In this document: one piece after another, positions 18,406 through 27,288 of the stretch
How positions within the stretch are numbered: position 1 is the first letter of the stretch
Layout of the letters: each line of letters begins with the position of its first letter
Source of the DNA: CAYNWT01 sp964485095
GTDB taxonomy: Bacteria; Planctomycetota; Planctomycetia; Planctomycetales; Planctomycetaceae
Length of the DNA: 64,000 nucleotides
Reading direction: 5' to 3'
Assembly: GCA_964485095.1 (NCBI GenBank)
Contig: CAZAIB010000014.1
Span: 25,083 to 89,082, forward strand
Notes under the pieces: model-generated
Told to the model about the DNA's origin: nothing
Databases searched by the model: none
Seen by the model: the letters and a program-made list of their open reading frames with translations, nothing else
Made by a program: the position numbers and the translations under genes

Positions 18406-21342
18406 ATGCCGAAGGACCATGCTCCAACAAAAGCACCGACCGCTTCCGAGAACAGTTCACCATCGTCAACCACACCATTTCAAACTTCGATATTCCTTGT
18501 TCGACATTCGACATTCAAGACAGCAACCATCGCGCTCGCAGTTCTCTCCACCACGCTGCCAACCTTCGCCCAGGACACCAACGCCGACAGACTATTCACC
18601 CTCCGAGTCCTCCCAGTCCTCAAAGAAAAATGCCTGGGCTGTCACGGCGAGAACCCAGACGACCTAAAGGGCGAGTTCGACATCCGCAGTCGAGACGCAC
18701 TACTCAAGGGCGGCGAGTCCGAAGAACCCGCGCTCATCCCCGGCAACCCCGAAGACAGCCCGCTGTACCAGGCAGTCATGTGGGACGGTCTGGAGATGCC
18801 ACCGAAGGAAAATGATCGCCTAACCAAAAAGCAAACCGACCACATCCGCGATTGGATCAAAGCCGGCGCCCCGTGGCCCGATGAAGCGACACAAAACAAG
18901 ATCCGCAAAGCAGAATGGTCCGTCCGCGAAAACGAAGACGGTCGCATCGTTGATACCAGCGGCGGACTGGCCGACGAATGGACGTATCGTCGGTACAAGG
19001 CCGATGACATCTGGGCGTTCCAACCGGTTAAGAAGGTTGAAGTCGGAAGGATGAAGGCGGAAATTCAGCATCCCGTTGACTTCTTTGTCGAACGCAAACT
19101 GAAGCAGGCGGGATTGGGACCGGCACCGCAGGCGGACCCGAAGACGCTGATGCGCCGAGCGTCCTACGACCTCACCGGCCTCCCACCGGGACCGGCCGAC
19201 TACTTCAACTTCTTTAAGGAGTGGGAAACCGACTGGGGCAAAGCCTGGGACAATCACATCACAAATCTCTTAGACAGCGATCACTACGGCGAACGCTGGG
19301 CGCAGCACTGGCTGGACGTGGTTCGGTACGCCGACACCGCTGGATTCTCAAACGACTACGAACGCTCCAACGCCTGGCGATACCGCGACTACGTCATCCG
19401 TTCGTTCAACAAAGACAAACCGTACAACGACTTCATCGTCGAACAAATCGCCGGCGACGAACTGGCTGCGCGAAGGAAGAAGGATGAAGGCGGAAGGCAG
19501 AAGTCTGATATTCAACCTTCCTCCTTCAGCCTTCCTCCTTCTTCCGAACTCATCGTTGCCACAGGCTTCCTGCGCATGGGTCCGTTTGGAACCGCGATGA
19601 TTCCGCAGGAAGAGATCCGACAGATCTACCGCGACGATTTGGTTCACAACGTCGGGCAGTCGTTCCTGTCGATGCCGATGCGGTGCTGCAAGTGCCATGA
19701 TCACAAGTTCGACCCCATCCCAACACGCGACTACTACCGCATGTATGCGGCGTTCTCGACCACACAGCCGGCCGAAGTGAAAGCCGGGTTCCTTCCTGAA
19801 GAGAACCGTAAAGGCACAGCTGAGAAAAAGAAACTGGTCGAACAGCTACTCGCCTACGCCACAGAGAAACGCGACAGCCTCTACAAAAAACGCGAGACCG
19901 AAGCCAAACGCTGGTACGCTGAACACGAACTCCCATACAAGAACGAGAAAGATCGAAAGAACGATCCGGAAGATCAGAAGCCACCTCGCCACTGCGGGCT
20001 CAGCCCGGAAGAGCAGGGCAGGCTGAAGGTTCGCGAACAGGACTGCTGGATCTGGGAACGCCGACTCGAACGGTTCGAACCGCTGGCCCAAAGCGTTTAC
20101 AGCGGCCAGGACCAATACCTCAACGCTCGAAAGATGCGAAAGAAAGGCAGCAAACCTAACTGGAAACCAGCCAGCTTCATCCTCACCGGCGGCGCACTGG
20201 ACGCAAAGGGAGCGAAGGTCGTTCCCGGTGTCCTAAGTGGAACCCAACTACCAATCTCCGCCAGCGCAGAAGACCCGTTCGTCATCCCCGAAAACATCGA
20301 CGGCCGCCGACTGGCGCTCGCAAAGTGGATCGCCAGCGACAAGAACCCACTCACCGCGCGTTCGTTTGTGAACCGCATTTGGCACTACCACTTCGGCAAG
20401 GGACTGGTCGATACGCCCAACAACTTCGGAGCCAAAGGCGGCAAGCCAACACACCCGGAATTATTGGATTGGCTCACGGCCGACTTCATCGAAAACGGCT
20501 GGAAGGTCAAACGCCTGCACCGCCTCATCATGACATCCGACACCTACCGCCGATCCGGCAAACACCCAAACCAAAAGCAACTCGACGCCAAAGACCCCAA
20601 CAACAAACTGCTGGCTCGCTTCTCACCACGGCGACTCACCGCTGAAGAACTTCGCGACAGCATGCTGAAGATCACCGGCGAACTGAACACGGAAATGGGC
20701 GGCGTCCCAATCATGCCAGAGATCAACATGGAAGTCGCTCTCCAACCTCGCATGATCCAGTTCTCCATCGCGCCGGCTCATCAACCATCGCGAACCCCCG
20801 CAGAACGCAACCGGCGCACGATTTACGCGTACCGAGTTCGCGGGCAGGCGGATCCGATGCTGGAGATCCTCAACCAACCCAACCCCAACGAATCCTGCGA
20901 AACGCGCGACTCGGCCGCCGTGTCACCACAAGCTTTCACTCTCATGAACAGCGACACCATCACCGACCGTTCCATCGCCTTCGCGAACCGGCTCCTCAGC
21001 GACCATCCCGACGACCACAAAGCTCAAATCGCCCGCGCATTCCATCTCGCATACGGACGTAACCCATCAGAAGCCGAATCCAAATCACTCGCCGACTACT
21101 ACACTAAGATGAGCGAATACCACACCGCCAACACACCGAAGAAAGTCGACTACCCCAAATACGTCACCCGCTCACTGGTTGAAGAATTCACCGGCGATCC
21201 ATTCACATTCCAGGAATGGCTGAATGTGTATGAAGACTACGTGCCGGATGCGAAACCGTGGATGGTGTCTGCTGACGTGAGGGCGCTGGCGGATGTTTGT
21301 TTGTTGCTGCTTAATTCGAATGAGTTCGTCTATGTTTATTAG
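18406..21342 (+). CDS. Planctomycete cytochrome (PSCyt1/DUF1549/DUF1553) protein
   Basis: 978-residue exported protein typical of the phylum. A c-type haem motif CLGCHG (Cys76, Cys79, His80) lies in the PSCyt1 domain, followed by DUF1549 (about 205-430, with PMRCCKCHDHKFDPIPTRDYY) and DUF1553 (about 630-960, with TARSFVNRIWHYHFGKGLVDTPNNFG). Function is not established; an exported electron-transfer or glycan-processing role has been suggested. The signal peptide (ATIALAVLSTTLPTFAQ) lacks its own start. Residues 27-38 are encoded by a dispersed repeat, and residues about 357-380 by an inserted palindrome. It is paired with the DUF1501 gene downstream. Confidence 0.9.
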   Translation: MPKDHAPTKAPTASENSSPSSTTPFQTSIFLVRHSTFKTATIALAVLSTTLPTFAQDTNADRLFTLRVLPVLKEKCLGCHGENPDDLKGEFDIRSRDALLKGGESEEPALIPGNPEDSPLYQAVMWDGLEMPPKENDRLTKKQTDHIRDWIKAGAPWPDEATQNKIRKAEWSVRENEDGRIVDTSGGLADEWTYRRYKADDIWAFQPVKKVEVGRMKAEIQHPVDFFVERKLKQAGLGPAPQADPKTLMRRASYDLTGLPPGPADYFNFFKEWETDWGKAWDNHITNLLDSDHYGERWAQHWLDVVRYADTAGFSNDYERSNAWRYRDYVIRSFNKDKPYNDFIVEQIAGDELAARRKKDEGGRQKSDIQPSSFSLPPSSELIVATGFLRMGPFGTAMIPQEEIRQIYRDDLVHNVGQSFLSMPMRCCKCHDHKFDPIPTRDYYRMYAAFSTTQPAEVKAGFLPEENRKGTAEKKKLVEQLLAYATEKRDSLYKKRETEAKRWYAEHELPYKNEKDRKNDPEDQKPPRHCGLSPEEQGRLKVREQDCWIWERRLERFEPLAQSVYSGQDQYLNARKMRKKGSKPNWKPASFILTGGALDAKGAKVVPGVLSGTQLPISASAEDPFVIPENIDGRRLALAKWIASDKNPLTARSFVNRIWHYHFGKGLVDTPNNFGAKGGKPTHPELLDWLTADFIENGWKVKRLHRLIMTSDTYRRSGKHPNQKQLDAKDPNNKLLARFSPRRLTAEELRDSMLKITGELNTEMGGVPIMPEINMEVALQPRMIQFSIAPAHQPSRTPAERNRRTIYAYRVRGQADPMLEILNQPNPNESCETRDSAAVSPQAFTLMNSDTITDRSIAFANRLLSDHPDDHKAQIARAFHLAYGRNPSEAESKSLADYYTKMSEYHTANTPKKVDYPKYVTRSLVEEFTGDPFTFQEWLNVYEDYVPDAKPWMVSADVRALADVCLLLLNSNEFVYVY
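18486..18519. repeat. Solo copy of the four-helix-cassette terminal repeat
   Basis: 34 bases matching, with one mismatch, the right inverted repeat of the cassette at 21785-21818 (core TTCCTTGTTCGACATTCGAC). Here there is no four-helix gene next to it. It lies inside the coding frame and supplies the signal-peptide n-region of the PSCyt1 protein. Confidence 0.85.
19475..19545. repeat. Palindromic insertion inside a coding sequence
   Basis: Two 29-base arms (19475-19503 and 19517-19545) form an imperfect inverted repeat with 4 mismatches around a 13-base spacer. It is translated in frame as a Lys/Arg/Gly-rich then Pro/Ser-rich stretch (RKKDEGGRQKSDIQPSSF...). A 16-base piece of the arm, AAGGATGAAGGCGGAA, also occurs at 19047-19062 in the same gene. 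Confidence 0.8.
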
Positions 21343-21356
21343 GCTGAATGCTTAAG

Positions 21357-21818
21357 TTGAATGTCGAATGTCGAACAAGGAATTTCGAAGGATGAAGGGA
21401 AGGCGCAAATGTCCGAGCAGCGAAAATTTGACCTGCAAGAGCGGCTCGTTCGTTTTGCGGTGCGAGTCATTGGTGTCGTTGAATCACTACCAGACACCAA
21501 AGCTGGCAAGCACATTGCCTCACAACTTATCCGCTCTGGAACTTCACCGGCTCCAAACTACGGGGAAGCACAGAGCGCGGAATCGCGAAAAGACTTCATC
21601 CATAAGATGAAAGTTGCACTGAAAGAGCTGCGAGAGACCTTGGTGTGGCTGCAGATCATCGAACAAAAACCACTGTGCGAACCAAACCGAATGGCCGAAA
21701 TCACAACCGAATGCAACGAGTTGATCTCCATCTTCGTGAAGAGCCTCGAAACGGCAAGAAGCAAACAATCCTGACACTTCATGATTCGAAATTCCTTGTT
21801 CGACATTCGACATTCAAG
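21357..21818. mobile_element. Four-helix-bundle cassette with 41-bp inverted repeats
   Basis: Left arm 21357-21397 and right arm 21778-21818 are inverted copies, 39 of 41 bases identical, each containing GAATGTCGAATGTCGAACAA or its complement. They enclose one small gene. The unit sits between two genes that are normally adjacent (PSCyt1-type and DUF1501). No target-site duplication is obvious. A solo arm lies at 18486. Confidence 0.75.
21409..21774 (+). CDS. Four-helix bundle protein (S23/TIGR02436 family)
   Basis: 121-residue helical protein of the family first found in 23S rRNA intervening sequences. Typical features are the N-terminal FDLQERLVRFAVRV, then KHIASQLIRSGTSPAPNYGEAQSAES and the helix FIHKMKVALKELRETLVWL. 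The frame opens in the left repeat (21361), but the ATG at 21409 with AAGG upstream gives the family length. Molecular role unknown; it lacks any catalytic motif and is not a transposase. It is related to the Avd accessory proteins of diversity-generating retroelements, but no reverse transcriptase is present here. Confidence 0.85.
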   Translation: MSEQRKFDLQERLVRFAVRVIGVVESLPDTKAGKHIASQLIRSGTSPAPNYGEAQSAESRKDFIHKMKVALKELRETLVWLQIIEQKPLCEPNRMAEITTECNELISIFVKSLETARSKQS

Positions 21819-21829
21819 AAAAATCAACC

Positions 21830-23212
21830 ATGGAAACCCCAAGACGCGACTTCCTATACGGCCTCGGTTCCTCCCTCGGCGCCTTAGCCCTAACCGACGC
21901 CCTCGCCGCCGAAGACAGACGCCAAGCCGGCCCTCTCACCCCGAAGAAGCAAATGGTTCCCGCCAAAGCCAAGGCGTGCATCATGCTGTTCATGGAAGGT
22001 GGACCGAGCCAGGTTGACACGTTCGATCCGAAACCAAAACTCAACGCACTGCACGTCACCGAATCAAAACGAACCGCGGGGCTTGCCAACGGTAAGCGGT
22101 TCTACGTCGGCAGTCCGTTTAAGTCGAAGAAGCATGGGGACGCCGGTATCGACATGAGCGAACCGTGGAAGTTTCTTCCCGAAGTCGCCGACGAAATGTG
22201 TGTCTACCGCGGTTGCCAGGCGGAATCGCTCAACCACCCGGAGGCACTCCTGCACATGAACACCGGCAGTCGTCTGGGCGGCGACCCGGGCCTGGGAGCG
22301 TGGACAACTTACGGCCTGGGTTCTGAGAACCAAAACCTGCCCGGTTATGTGGTCATGACAGAACTCGCACTGCCGCAGGCCGGTCCGGCAAACTGGACCA
22401 ATGGCTTTCTCCCAGCGTACTACCAGGGCACCAGACTACGTTCAAACGGTTCACCGATTCTGGATCTCAACCCACCCGGCTTCAAAACCCGAGCCCACCA
22501 GCGGAAGGCTTTAGATCAACTGGCCAAACTAAACGCGGCCCACGCAGCCAAACACCCGGAACACGCCGACCTCGCCGCGCGAATGGAGAGTTACGAACTG
22601 GCCTACCGTATGCAGACAGCAGTCCCCGGCCTGGTGGATATCAAGTCAGAACCAAAACACATCCAGGACATGTACGGACTGGAACGAAAAGAAACAGCCG
22701 AGTTTGGCCGGCAGTGCCTGATGGCTCGACGGATGGTTGAAGAAGGTGTGCGGTTCGTGCAGATCTTTAGCGGCGGCTGGGACAGTCACGACTACCTCCA
22801 ACGCGGTCATTCGTCGCGGATCAATAGTGTCGACCAACCCATCGCGGCTCTCATCAAGGACTTAAAGGCTCGCGGCATGCTGGATGAAACGCTGGTCATG
22901 TGGACTGGCGAGTTCGGACGAACGCCGGACAACAACTACCGCGGCGGCGTAACATCGCTTGGTCGAGGCCACAACGTGGACGCCATGAACATGTGGTTCG
23001 CCGGCGGCGGCGTAAAGCGCGGAGCCATTGTCGGAGCCACCGACGAAATTGGAGCCGAAGCCGCAGAAGTCGTTCACCCAATCCGCGACGTACACGTCAC
23101 ACTCATGCGGCTGCTGGGCCTGGACGACAACAAGCTGACCTACTTCCACGGCGGCCGATTCAAGCAGTTGTCTCAGTTCGGCGGCGAAGTAATTGATGAC
23201 TTGATTGCGTAA
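21830..23212 (+). CDS. DUF1501 protein with Tat signal
   Basis: 460-residue exported protein of the DUF1501 family (alkaline phosphatase/sulfatase-like fold). The twin-arginine signal is PRRDFLYGLGSSLGALAL. Family motifs are CIMLFMEGGPSQVDTFDPKP, SLNHPEALLHMNTG, FVQIFSGGWDSHDYL, TLVMWTGEFGRTPD and GRGHN. Asp and His residues in these motifs are probable metal ligands. Almost always encoded beside PSCyt1/DUF1549/DUF1553 proteins, as here, so the two probably act together outside the cytoplasm. Substrate unknown. Confidence 0.9.
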   Translation: METPRRDFLYGLGSSLGALALTDALAAEDRRQAGPLTPKKQMVPAKAKACIMLFMEGGPSQVDTFDPKPKLNALHVTESKRTAGLANGKRFYVGSPFKSKKHGDAGIDMSEPWKFLPEVADEMCVYRGCQAESLNHPEALLHMNTGSRLGGDPGLGAWTTYGLGSENQNLPGYVVMTELALPQAGPANWTNGFLPAYYQGTRLRSNGSPILDLNPPGFKTRAHQRKALDQLAKLNAAHAAKHPEHADLAARMESYELAYRMQTAVPGLVDIKSEPKHIQDMYGLERKETAEFGRQCLMARRMVEEGVRFVQIFSGGWDSHDYLQRGHSSRINSVDQPIAALIKDLKARGMLDETLVMWTGEFGRTPDNNYRGGVTSLGRGHNVDAMNMWFAGGGVKRGAIVGATDEIGAEAAEVVHPIRDVHVTLMRLLGLDDNKLTYFHGGRFKQLSQFGGEVIDDLIA

Positions 23213-23250
23213 CGGAACCTGGCCACATCGGCAACAGCCTGCTTACCAGT

Positions 23251-23270
23251 CGTCAATTAAAGGTTCCTGA
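23251..23270. repeat. RAYT-associated repeat, degenerate
   Basis: CGTCAATTAAAGGTTCCTGA matches the right border of the RAYT element at 30841-30860 exactly over 20 bases. The following bases then differ (cccctggcacc instead of cacctttt). Confidence 0.75.
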
Positions 23271-23427
23271 CCCCTGGCACCTATTCTTAGAAACTTCAAA
23301 GCCTTCTGCGAACATGGACACGACGTCTGCAAGAATGGTCCGGCAGACTGAAGCGTTCGGTTTTGGTTTGCTTCTCTATTCGATGCAGGTCAAGAGGAGC
23401 GGAACTTTGCAATCACCGCCTAGTACA

Positions 23428-25512
23428 TTACCAGCGTAGTATCGTCGCCAGGTTACTGAATTCGTCGGTCCACAGAACTCGTCGGCGTTCGAGGTCGAAT
23501 TCGCCCTCAGCGGCGGCGTGAATCTCCGGGTTGATGGGTTTGCGAGAGAGTAACACCCACTGGCTAAGACAGGTACCATCGTCCTCGCTTTCGTCGTTCT
23601 GAATGCCGACGGCATGCCAGTCGAATTCGGTTGCCAGAGCATGAACGATCGGGCGAAGGTCAAAGTGCAGGTTCGAAATGTGCAAGCACAATACGCCATC
23701 ACTGGCGAGATGTCGGTCATACAGTTCGAAGGCTTCTCTGGTGAGCAGGTGGGTTGGAATCGCATCGCCCGAAAAGGCATCAAGAACCAGCACATCGAAA
23801 TCGTGATCCGACTCGCGTTCCAGCGACAACCGCGCGTCTCCGGTAATGAGTTCGCACTTTGCCTGTGCCGCATCAAGAAACGAAAACTGTTCCTGAGCGA
23901 TGCGGATGACCTCGGGATTGATCTCGTAGAACCTCATGGTATCGCCGGGCTTGCCGTACGCCGCAAGAGTTCCAATTCCCATGCCAACAACTCCGATATG
24001 GCGAGCCTTGTCCGCATTGTGCAGCCGCATCGCCAATCCGGAACCCGATGTTCGGCCATAATAGGTTGTCGGTGTGTTTTCTCTTCCCTTTGTCAGCAGT
24101 TGCGAACCGTGACGAATGCGCCCATGGAACAGTTCGCGCTGTGGTTGTGTGCTTGATGAATCCGTTTCCCGGACCTGCAGCACGCCATAAAAGTTCCGTG
24201 AGGTCAGCAAATTCGCGCCTTCATTTCGGTTGATATCCATCGCCAACGCACCGACTGCCCATAGCAACATGGCCGGCCAGACCAACGAGCCGGGTTGCAT
24301 CTTGATTGGCTTTGGTGTGTCCGTATCCAGCCCGTGGTCTGCCCGAAAGTGGACAACAATGCCAACGCTTAGCGCGACGACCAGAACAAGATGCATCTCC
24401 CAGTACGACGAGAAGATCATCGGGGCAATCAGGCCCACCAGCAGTCCGCCACCTGCGCCCCCGGCGGACATCAGCAGATAGAACCGAGTCAGATATTGCG
24501 GATGCGGTTTCTGAGCAGCCAGTTCGCCGTGGCACACCATGCAACACAGATACAGCGCGGACAGGTAAGTGATGATTTGCAGAACGATCGACACGCCGGC
24601 TCCGTTTGTCAGCACGCGAATGACAAACAGCAGCGACAGAATAAGCAGCACCGAGTACCACTTGCGTGAATACCAGCGGTTGCTGTCGAAACACAGAATG
24701 AAGGACAACAGATAGATCGTTAACGGCGCGATCCAAAGGAACGGAACCGTGGCCACGTCCAGGCAAACCTGGTTCGTCGTCGCCAGCAACATAACCGACG
24801 CAGTCATTGCCAGGCCAAACCACCGCAGCGAAGTACGAACGGTCGGACCCGCAACCGAGTCGGATGTTTGATTCGATGTGGAGACCTGCTCTTGTACTGA
24901 CCCGCGCACAATTCCCATCGCGCAGACGGCACACAGTGCAGCAAAGGCACCGAAGCCAACCGACCAAAGCCATGCTTGCTGAGGTGACCCCAACACGGGT
25001 TCGAACACGAACGGGTACGACACTAGCGCCAGCAGTGAGCCAATGTTCGACAATGCGTACAGCCGGTAGGGCGAGGTTCCCGGAACCTGGCTCGCGAACC
25101 AGCGCTGTAGCAGTGGACCGGTCGAAGAAAGAAGGAAGTAGGGCAGCCCAACACACATTCCCAGCAACGTAATGATTCGCAACACGGGCTCGGTATCAGT
25201 CGTGGGCTTCCATGAATCGTTCGGAGTAATCGGCAACAAACCGGCTGCCAAAATTAGCAGTGCGACGTGCAAGACCGCCTGGGTTCGCTGAGAAAGAAAT
25301 CGCGTGGTTAGGTGGGCATAGACGTATCCCAAAAACAGCGTGACCTGAAAGAACAGCATGCAGGTACTCCACACACCAGGCGTGCCGCCAAACCACGGGA
25401 GAATAAACTTGCTGATCAGCGGCTGAACCTGAAACAACAGGAACGCGCTGAGGAAAACGGTCGCTGCAAACAGCAGCACAACTGACCGGCACCGTGCAGG
25501 TTGGTTGGTCAT
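23428..25512 (-). CDS. Membrane-fused spermidine synthase-like protein
   Basis: 694-residue protein. The N-terminal two thirds has about a dozen membrane helices, starting VVLLFAATVFLSAFLLFQVQPL and including LPYFLLSSTGPLLQRWF, typical of fused MFS/spermidine-synthase proteins. The C-terminal third is a Rossmann methyltransferase/aminopropyltransferase-type domain: VVGMGIGTLAAYGKPGDTM, YEINPEVIRIA, ITGDARL and DVLVLDAFSGDAIPTHLLT. The second half of a spermidine-synthase active site is only partly recognisable, so polyamine synthesis is not assured. It stands alone, convergent with the DUF1501 gene. Confidence 0.82.
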   Translation of the reverse strand: MTNQPARCRSVVLLFAATVFLSAFLLFQVQPLISKFILPWFGGTPGVWSTCMLFFQVTLFLGYVYAHLTTRFLSQRTQAVLHVALLILAAGLLPITPNDSWKPTTDTEPVLRIITLLGMCVGLPYFLLSSTGPLLQRWFASQVPGTSPYRLYALSNIGSLLALVSYPFVFEPVLGSPQQAWLWSVGFGAFAALCAVCAMGIVRGSVQEQVSTSNQTSDSVAGPTVRTSLRWFGLAMTASVMLLATTNQVCLDVATVPFLWIAPLTIYLLSFILCFDSNRWYSRKWYSVLLILSLLFVIRVLTNGAGVSIVLQIITYLSALYLCCMVCHGELAAQKPHPQYLTRFYLLMSAGGAGGGLLVGLIAPMIFSSYWEMHLVLVVALSVGIVVHFRADHGLDTDTPKPIKMQPGSLVWPAMLLWAVGALAMDINRNEGANLLTSRNFYGVLQVRETDSSSTQPQRELFHGRIRHGSQLLTKGRENTPTTYYGRTSGSGLAMRLHNADKARHIGVVGMGIGTLAAYGKPGDTMRFYEINPEVIRIAQEQFSFLDAAQAKCELITGDARLSLERESDHDFDVLVLDAFSGDAIPTHLLTREAFELYDRHLASDGVLCLHISNLHFDLRPIVHALATEFDWHAVGIQNDESEDDGTCLSQWVLLSRKPINPEIHAAAEGEFDLERRRVLWTDEFSNLATILRW

Positions 25513-25827
25513 GGGAGAGCCTGGGAAACTGGTCGAGTGGGAACGTCTGACTTCAGCCTAGCTCGCTAGTGTTTCCCCTGTAGACATCATGGCATGTGCC
25601 GTTTCCAAAACCGACCCGCAGGATCAGCCCACCCCGTACGACCGAGATTGCCACGACGACCCGACCTCAGCAATCCTGCGGCGACCGAATCAGGCATGTG
25701 TGGGCTATAAATGGCTGCGACTGAATCGCGTACAGATTGGCATATGTAGAAGAAGGAGGGGATCCACATCCTCTTCGGTGTCACGACGGATTGCCATGGA
25801 CGGGACTATTTCACCGATAGCTTGGCA

Positions 25828-25860
25828 GGCGAGCGGCGGGCGTCAGCCCGGTGATGTCAG
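25828..25860 (+). repeat. REP-type hairpin (family A)
   Basis: GGCGAGCGGCGGGCGTCAGC then CCGGTGATGTCAG. Hairpin CGGGC-GTCA-GCCCG. It differs from the 12216 copy by paired changes on both sides of the stem. Confidence 0.8.
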
Positions 25861-25880
25861 TACACCACACGCGAGGGAAC

Positions 25881-25929
25881 AAAAAGGTGTCAAGGGACAA
25901 AAAGGTGTCAGGAACCTTTAATTGACGCC
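25881..25929. repeat. RAYT-associated repeat, doubled
   Basis: Two iterations of AAAAAGGTGTCA, the first followed by AGGGAC and the second by GGAACCTTTAATTGACGCC. The second is the exact complement of the right border of the RAYT element near 30841. It can fold as AAAGGT / ACCTTT around GTCAGGA. Confidence 0.85.
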
Positions 25930-26094
25930 GAGCATTGAACCTACAACCAAGCACGAACAGAAACGTGCCCGGTTTGACTACTTGCCGCAGTCCAGACGGT
26001 TATTGCGAACCGCCGCCCGAGAGATCTGTACTTCCGACGGCTAGAGGCAGGCAGCCAACGAACCCCACTGCACCAAACGAGACTCCCGCACGTC

Positions 26095-27288
26095 TTAGTT
26101 GTGAGGGGGGACCTTCAAGGAGTCCGCTTCTTCTGACGCCTTTGCTTTTGAGGTGTCGACGGCTATCGATTCCCGGAGCTGGGCCAGAACCTTTGTCACT
26201 GACGCAGTTGGAATCGCGTAGCAGCTCACCCGAAGAGCTCGCGCGATGTTGATGCCAACAACATCGCCGCTGGAAGTCACCAGCGGGCCTCCACAGTCTT
26301 CCGGACGAATGACCGAGTCATGGCGGATGACCATCGGAAATCCGGTGCGCACTTCACTGAATGGTCCACCGCCCCAGCGATCCTGGGTAGCGCGTTGTTG
26401 TCCGGTGGTTCGACGACCAAGTTTCACTTTCAGCTCGCGAGGCTCGTCTTCGTTCGATTTAAGCAGCAGAGTGATTTCGTCGCCCGCCTTCTTTCCAGAC
26501 AGCCCACCGCGAAGGCCGTTGGGGTCAGAGATTTTCTCGCTGTTCAGTTCCAAAATGACGTCACCAACTTTGATACCACTTCGCTGAGCAGCTGACCGCG
26601 CAATAACCTGCCCAACTAACAGTCCCCCCTCACCTGGGGTCGTAGCGACGCCCAGGAATCCAGCTGAGGCGTTTGGGACAGCTCTAGCTCTACGCGCGGC
26701 CGCGATTTGGGTTGGCTTGGCGACAACCATACCCATGCCGAGAGCTTTGCCTTCAGTGCTGGCGTTCGTTACCAGCGTACCGACAGACGGCTCGATCTCA
26801 GCAAAGTACATCGGCTTGAGATCCATCGCTTCGACTTTCACAAGAGCCAGGTCAAACGGTTTGTCCACAGCAACTTTCTTCGCTTTCACCGTCCGGCCAT
26901 CCGGCAGCTTGCATTCGAACTCGGTCTCCGGCAGCAGGCTGGCTTTCGTGAGAACTTCGCCGTCTTTACTGACGATGCAACCAAGAGCGACAGCCTTGCC
27001 GTCCACAATAATGTTCGCAACGGATTTTGAAGCTGGTGTCACAAGTTTGGTGAACGCAGAAATCACATCAGCACTGTTGCGCGAGTTCTTGCGATCCTGT
27101 TCAAGTCGCTGACGCTGCTGACGTTGGAACCGCTCGCGCAGTTGTGCTCTGCGATCCTGCAGAGACTGTCCTTGTTGACGGCTTTCTGATCTTTCCTGAG
27201 CAATCGTCCTGTCAGGCGAAATAAGGCCAATGCCTGACAGAAACAGGCAGCTGGTCAGTACGAGAGAACGTGAGGCGGCGATTTTCAT
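26095..27288 (-). CDS. HtrA-like pseudoprotease with PDZ inserted in the protease fold
   Basis: 397-residue exported protein (signal peptide to about IAQER). Residues about 30-70 are Gln/Arg-rich coiled coil. A trypsin-like half follows (GCIVSKDGEVLTKASLL, then DLALVKV), then a PDZ domain at about 209-291 (GFLGVATTPGEGGLLVGQV, RSGIKVGDVILELNSEKI), and then the second trypsin-like half (RPEDCGGPLVTSSGDVVGIN). By alignment with HtrA proteins, the catalytic His position is Ser117 and the catalytic Ser position is Cys332, while Asp146 is kept. Probably not a serine protease. Its ATG overlaps the stop of the upstream active homologue (TAATG). Confidence 0.8.
   Translation of the reverse strand: MKIAASRSLVLTSCLFLSGIGLISPDRTIAQERSESRQQGQSLQDRRAQLRERFQRQQRQRLEQDRKNSRNSADVISAFTKLVTPASKSVANIIVDGKAVALGCIVSKDGEVLTKASLLPETEFECKLPDGRTVKAKKVAVDKPFDLALVKVEAMDLKPMYFAEIEPSVGTLVTNASTEGKALGMGMVVAKPTQIAAARRARAVPNASAGFLGVATTPGEGGLLVGQVIARSAAQRSGIKVGDVILELNSEKISDPNGLRGGLSGKKAGDEITLLLKSNEDEPRELKVKLGRRTTGQQRATQDRWGGGPFSEVRTGFPMVIRHDSVIRPEDCGGPLVTSSGDVVGINIARALRVSCYAIPTASVTKVLAQLRESIAVDTSKAKASEEADSLKVPPHN

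Larger units (their letters stand above)
25513..26094. other. Intergenic region carrying dispersed repeats
   Basis: About 580 bases without a convincing gene. An open frame at 25589-25921 is built largely of repeat sequence. The region holds a family A hairpin (25828-25860) and two RAYT-associated repeats (25881-25929). Confidence 0.55.

Noticed and set aside
21357..21818. Diversity-generating retroelement (because the four-helix protein resembles Avd)
   Set aside because: No reverse transcriptase, template repeat or variable-repeat target was found nearby.
24221..25156. 311-codon minus-strand frame
   Set aside because: It is an out-of-frame shadow of the membrane part of the spermidine-synthase-like gene, with Arg/Val/Gly-rich composition and no motif.
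25589..25921. 110-codon open frame on plus
   Set aside because: Much of it is encoded by the family A hairpin and the doubled RAYT-associated repeat, there is no plausible ribosome binding site, and the residue composition is not protein-like.
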